Assembly: GCF_001297125.1 (NCBI RefSeq)
Contig: NZ_LHPC01000053.1
Span: 1-64,000 of the forward strand
Direction of reading: 5' to 3'
Length of the DNA stretch: 64,000 bases
From: Pseudomonas sp. RIT-PI-q
GTDB lineage: Bacteria > Pseudomonadota > Gammaproteobacteria > Pseudomonadales > Pseudomonadaceae
Every line of letters begins with the position of its first letter. Position 1 is the first letter of the stretch. The notes under the pieces were generated by a model, which did not search any database, had not been told where the DNA came from, and saw only the letters and a list, made by a program, of their open reading frames with translations. This document shows positions 60,790-64,000 of the stretch, one piece after another. Made by a program: the position numbers and the translations under genes.

Positions 60790-61593
60790 ATGTCTATTCC
60801 CGCATTCGGTCTTGGTACGTTTCGCTTGCAAGGCCAGGTGGTCATCGATTCGGTGAGCACTGGCCTTGAGCTCGGCTACCGCGCCATCGACACCGCGCAA
60901 ATCTACGAAAACGAAGCCGAAGTCGGCGAAGCCATCGCCGCCAGTGGCATTGCCCGTGAAGACCTGTTCATCACCAGCAAGATCTGGGTCGCCAACTTCG
61001 CCAGGGACCGCCTGATCGACAGCCTCAAGGAGAGCCTGCAAAAACTGCAAACCGACTACCTGGACCTGACCCTGATCCACTGGCCGTCCCCGGAAGACCA
61101 GGTGCCGGTCGAAGAATTCATGGGCGCCCTGCTCGAAGCCAAACGACTGGGTCTGACCCGGCAGATCGGTGTGTCCAACTTCACCATCGACCTGATGAAA
61201 CAGGCGATCGCCGCCGTCGGTGCCGAGAACATCGCCACCAACCAGATCGAACTGCACCCGTACCTGCAAAACCGCAAAGTCGTCGAGTTCGCGCAGAGCC
61301 AGGGCATGCAGATCACTTCGTACATGACCCTGGCCTACGGCGAAGTGCTGAAAGACCCGGTCATCCAGAAAATCGCCGATCGCCTTCAAGCGACACCGGC
61401 ACACGTCACCCTGGCCTGGGCCATGCAACTGGGTTATGCGGTGATCCCTTCGTCCACCAAACGCGCCAATCTCGCCAGCAACCTCAAAGCCTGCGCAATG
61501 AAGTTGAGCGAGGCCGACATGGCGTTGATCGCCGGTCTTGATCGCGGCCAACGGTTGACCAGTCCCAAAGGCATCGCCCCACACTGGGATTAA
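60790..61593 (+). CDS. dkgB: Aldo/keto reductase DkgB-like
   Basis: A 267-residue NADPH-dependent reductase of small carbonyls such as methylglyoxal and 2,5-diketo-D-gluconate. The catalytic tetrad is visible: aspartate and tyrosine in AIDTAQIYENE, lysine in ITSKIWV and histidine in LIHWPSP. IPSSTKRANLASNL near the end binds NADPH. GGAG lies seven bases before the ATG at 60790. It converges with the sensor kinase gene, 3 bp apart. Confidence 0.9.
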   Translation: MSIPAFGLGTFRLQGQVVIDSVSTGLELGYRAIDTAQIYENEAEVGEAIAASGIAREDLFITSKIWVANFARDRLIDSLKESLQKLQTDYLDLTLIHWPSPEDQVPVEEFMGALLEAKRLGLTRQIGVSNFTIDLMKQAIAAVGAENIATNQIELHPYLQNRKVVEFAQSQGMQITSYMTLAYGEVLKDPVIQKIADRLQATPAHVTLAWAMQLGYAVIPSSTKRANLASNLKACAMKLSEADMALIAGLDRGQRLTSPKGIAPHWD

Positions 61594-61596
61594 GCG

Positions 61597-64000
61597 TCAG
61601 CCCTGCCCAAGGTTCTGGTCCAGGCGCGTCATGGCTAGCTGCAACTGATCGACGGCTTCGTCGATCAGTGCCGCGCGGCCCTCAGCGCATGCGTGCTCAA
61701 GTTGTTCGCAACACTCGATCAGGCTGACCGCCCGGACCATCAGCGCGCCGCCCTTGATGCGGTGCGCCAGCACCTGAAGGACCTGTCGATCACCACTTGC
61801 ATGCGCCTGAAGCAGGTCATCCCGATCACTGCGGTTGGTCACGGCCAGATCGCGCAACAATTCATCGATCAACGCACGATCCGCCCCGACGTATCGCTCC
61901 AGACCGCTCAGGTCAATCTCAGAGTTTGAAGGTTGTTCGATCACGGCAGGCGATTCGCTGGCAAACCGTGATGCCAGCCAAGTGCTCAGATCTGCCAGCC
62001 GGATGGGCTTGAACAGGCAGTCGTCCATGCCCGCCTCCACACAGCGGATCTTCTCCTCGGGCTGCGCATTGGCGGTAAACCCCAGGATCAACGTCGGCGA
62101 TGCTCCGTCGAAGCGCTCTGCATCGCGGATCGCTCCCGCCAATTCATAGCCACTGACCACCGGCATGTTGCAGTCGGTGATGACCAGATCGAACGCATGC
62201 TCGTGCCACTGCGCAAGACCCTGCTCGCCATCCTCAGCCTCGACAACACGATGCCCCAGATAGCTCAGCTGCCGTGAGAGCAACAATCGATTGGCCGGAT
62301 AATCGTCGACCACCAGAATCGTCAATGCCCGGCCGGGCACCTGCAACCCGATCCCCGGCAACTCACTGCGGGTCAACGGTTGCAACGCGATCAGATCAAG
62401 GCTGATATCGACCTGCGTACCCCGGCCGAGGACACTGCCAAGCTGCAATCGACCGCCCATCATTTCGCACAGCGTGCGGCTGATCACCAACCCTAGCCCA
62501 GACCCGGTCCGGGCTGATTGCCGGCTATTGCCGGCTTGCACAAACGGGCTGAACAGTCGCTGCTGATCGACCTCGCTGATGCCGATACCGCTGTCTTCAA
62601 CGCGCACACTCACGGCCAGATGTTCCGGCAAACCGGGCTCCACCCGCAGCGTAAGGCTCACCTCGCCTTCACCGGTGAACTTGATTGCATTGCTCAACAG
62701 ATTGGACAGCACTTGCTTGAAGCGCGTCGGGTCGATCAACACGTCGCAGTCGCTGTGCTCGCCCAGTTCGACTCGCCACTGCAACTGCTTCTGCCGTGCC
62801 AGCCCTTCGAACACCCGGCACACCGATTCGACCAGCGCTCGCAGGTTGGCCCGCTCAGGCGTCAGCGATAAATGCCCGGACTCAATGCGCGCGATGTCCA
62901 GGATGTCACCGATCAATGCCAGCAACTGCTGCCCGGCATTGGCCGCCACCTCAATGGCGGAACGGTCGGTGACGCCCTCGTCCGCGCGTTTCTGTGCCAG
63001 TTCGAGCATGCCAAGCAAGGCGTTCATCGGCGTGCGGATCTCATGGCTCATGGTCGCCAGAAACGTGGTTTTGGCCCGGTTGGCGTCGTCGGCGGCGTCC
63101 TTGGCGTCCTGCAATTGGCCCAGCAAGTGTTGGCGCAGCCGGATCTGCCGGCGCTGATAGGCGATCCAGCCCAGCGCGAGCAACAGCAAGGCGCCGGCCG
63201 CCGCGAAGGCCTGGAAAATCTCCTGACGGTGACGCAGCCAATAGCTTTGCTCCACCATCCGGTCATTGCGCCAATACTGGGTTATCTCATCGACTTCATC
63301 GGGTGCCAGGCTGAGCAACGCCTTGTCCAGGATCGAGTGCAACTCAGGCGCGTCGCGACTGGTCGCCAGGGTACTGCGGGCGGGGTCGGTGCCGACCGTA
63401 CTGGTGACTTGCAATCGATCCCGGTATTGCCGGGAAATCATGTAGCGCGCGCCGATCAATGAGTTGATGCCACCGTGTGCCTTGCCTTGGGCGACCATGT
63501 CCATGGCCTCTGCCGTCAGCGGTGCATTGACCAGCCTGATCTGTGGGTAATGCTGGCGAATGTATTCGCCGGCACTGTTGCCCTGGGTGACCGCCAGGGT
63601 TTTGCCGGCCATTTCATCCAGGGTCGTGGGACTGTCCGGCGCCACGCGAGTCACCAACACATTCGGGCTGGTGAGGAACGGCCGGGTGAAACGCAACTCG
63701 GCTTCACGCTCGATACTAGGGCTTATCCCGGCCACCAGGTCGACTTGCCCGGTCCTGATCCACTCCAACATCTCGGCGACTGATTTTGTCGGCCGAATGT
63801 CGAATTTCAATCCGGTGCGCAGGCTGATTCTCTCCAGTACATCAGCGCTGATCCCGCGAAATTGGCCTTCTGTGTCGAAGAACGAAATCGGCATCAAATT
63901 TTCGTTGATCGCCACCCTCAGGCGCGGATGTTGATCGAGCCAGTGCTGCTCGGCCACGCTGAAGTGCAGCGGTAACGCACCCGCGATGGACGTACCGCTG
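61597..64000 (-). CDS. BvgS-type hybrid sensor histidine kinase (5' end outside window)
   Basis: About 800 residues are visible and the frame continues past the right edge, so the start is missing. From the N-side: a periplasmic solute-binding-type sensor domain (LRVAINENLMPISFFD onward), a membrane helix (FAAAGALLLLALGWIAY), HisKA with the phospho-histidine in MSHEIRTPMNALLGML, HATPase with SNLLSNAIKFT and TGSGLGLVIS, a receiver domain with the aspartate in LVITDCNMPVVSG, and a C-terminal Hpt domain with LAHRIKGGALMV. An earlier second sensor domain is likely outside the window, as in BvgS. The phosphorelay His-Asp-His should feed a separate response regulator, not seen here. Confidence 0.93.
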   Translation of the reverse strand, partial: SGTSIAGALPLHFSVAEQHWLDQHPRLRVAINENLMPISFFDTEGQFRGISADVLERISLRTGLKFDIRPTKSVAEMLEWIRTGQVDLVAGISPSIEREAELRFTRPFLTSPNVLVTRVAPDSPTTLDEMAGKTLAVTQGNSAGEYIRQHYPQIRLVNAPLTAEAMDMVAQGKAHGGINSLIGARYMISRQYRDRLQVTSTVGTDPARSTLATSRDAPELHSILDKALLSLAPDEVDEITQYWRNDRMVEQSYWLRHRQEIFQAFAAAGALLLLALGWIAYQRRQIRLRQHLLGQLQDAKDAADDANRAKTTFLATMSHEIRTPMNALLGMLELAQKRADEGVTDRSAIEVAANAGQQLLALIGDILDIARIESGHLSLTPERANLRALVESVCRVFEGLARQKQLQWRVELGEHSDCDVLIDPTRFKQVLSNLLSNAIKFTGEGEVSLTLRVEPGLPEHLAVSVRVEDSGIGISEVDQQRLFSPFVQAGNSRQSARTGSGLGLVISRTLCEMMGGRLQLGSVLGRGTQVDISLDLIALQPLTRSELPGIGLQVPGRALTILVVDDYPANRLLLSRQLSYLGHRVVEAEDGEQGLAQWHEHAFDLVITDCNMPVVSGYELAGAIRDAERFDGASPTLILGFTANAQPEEKIRCVEAGMDDCLFKPIRLADLSTWLASRFASESPAVIEQPSNSEIDLSGLERYVGADRALIDELLRDLAVTNRSDRDDLLQAHASGDRQVLQVLAHRIKGGALMVRAVSLIECCEQLEHACAEGRAALIDEAVDQLQLAMTRLDQNLGQG

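Overview
The window looks like chromosomal DNA of a Pseudomonas, most likely of the P. fluorescens group. The grounds are high GC, many REP/REPIN palindromes of the 'GTGGGAGCGGGCTTGCCCGCGA' and 'TGTAGGAGCTGGCTTGCCAGCGA' types, three FecI/FecR/TonB-receptor signalling sets, and a complete Pseudomonas-style phenylacetate cluster. No tRNA, rRNA, CRISPR array, prophage or IS transposase was seen. This is a reading from sequence alone; no database search was run.

Layout. 1-4.5 kb: a codB permease remnant fused in operon to a variant cytosine-deaminase-family gene, then a DapF-fold protein lacking both catalytic cysteines, divergent from an MFS transporter. 4.5-8.6 kb: fecI-fecR-fecA on the minus strand, for ferric citrate. 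8.7-13 kb: a visibly more AT-rich patch with cfa and a ferritin-like DUF6306-type gene in operon, an orphan cbb3 oxidase subunit ccoN, and a LysR regulator.

13.3-34.9 kb is a contiguous phenylethylamine/phenylacetate catabolic region. Periplasmic amine oxidase (tynA) and its AraC regulator (feaR) come first, then paaX and paaY (minus strand), paaFGHIJK, paaABCDE, a DUF485 protein with the permease paaL, the porin paaM and paaZ. Together they would oxidise phenylethylamine to phenylacetaldehyde, import and activate phenylacetate, epoxidise and open the ring, and beta-oxidise the product to acetyl-CoA and succinyl-CoA. Only a phenylacetaldehyde dehydrogenase is missing. Inverted AAGCGATAC-type motifs upstream of paaA and between paaY and paaF are candidate PaaX operators.

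35.2-39.3 kb: a second sigma/anti-sigma/receptor set (FpvA-like receptor) with a near-perfect Fur box. 39.5-47 kb: a putative quaternary-ammonium catabolic module with a Rieske oxygenase, GMC oxidoreductase, GATase1-AraC regulator, class II aldolase, aldehyde dehydrogenase and an orphan choline/betaine-type binding protein; its substrate cannot be named and it is the best candidate for an undescribed pathway here. 47.3-50.5 kb: an EmrAB-like efflux pair and an AhpD-like protein. 50.7-54.7 kb: a third sigma/anti-sigma/receptor set (FiuA-like). 54.8-64 kb: an MscS channel with a cyclic-nucleotide-binding domain, two YcaC-like hydrolases, a pirin, a LysR regulator, a hotdog thioesterase, a DkgB-like aldo/keto reductase and a BvgS-type hybrid sensor kinase that runs off the right edge.

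About sixteen REP/REPIN loci sit between genes. Several form very long perfect inverted repeats with arms of 30 to 55 bp, and one has been inserted inside the paaA-paaB junction.
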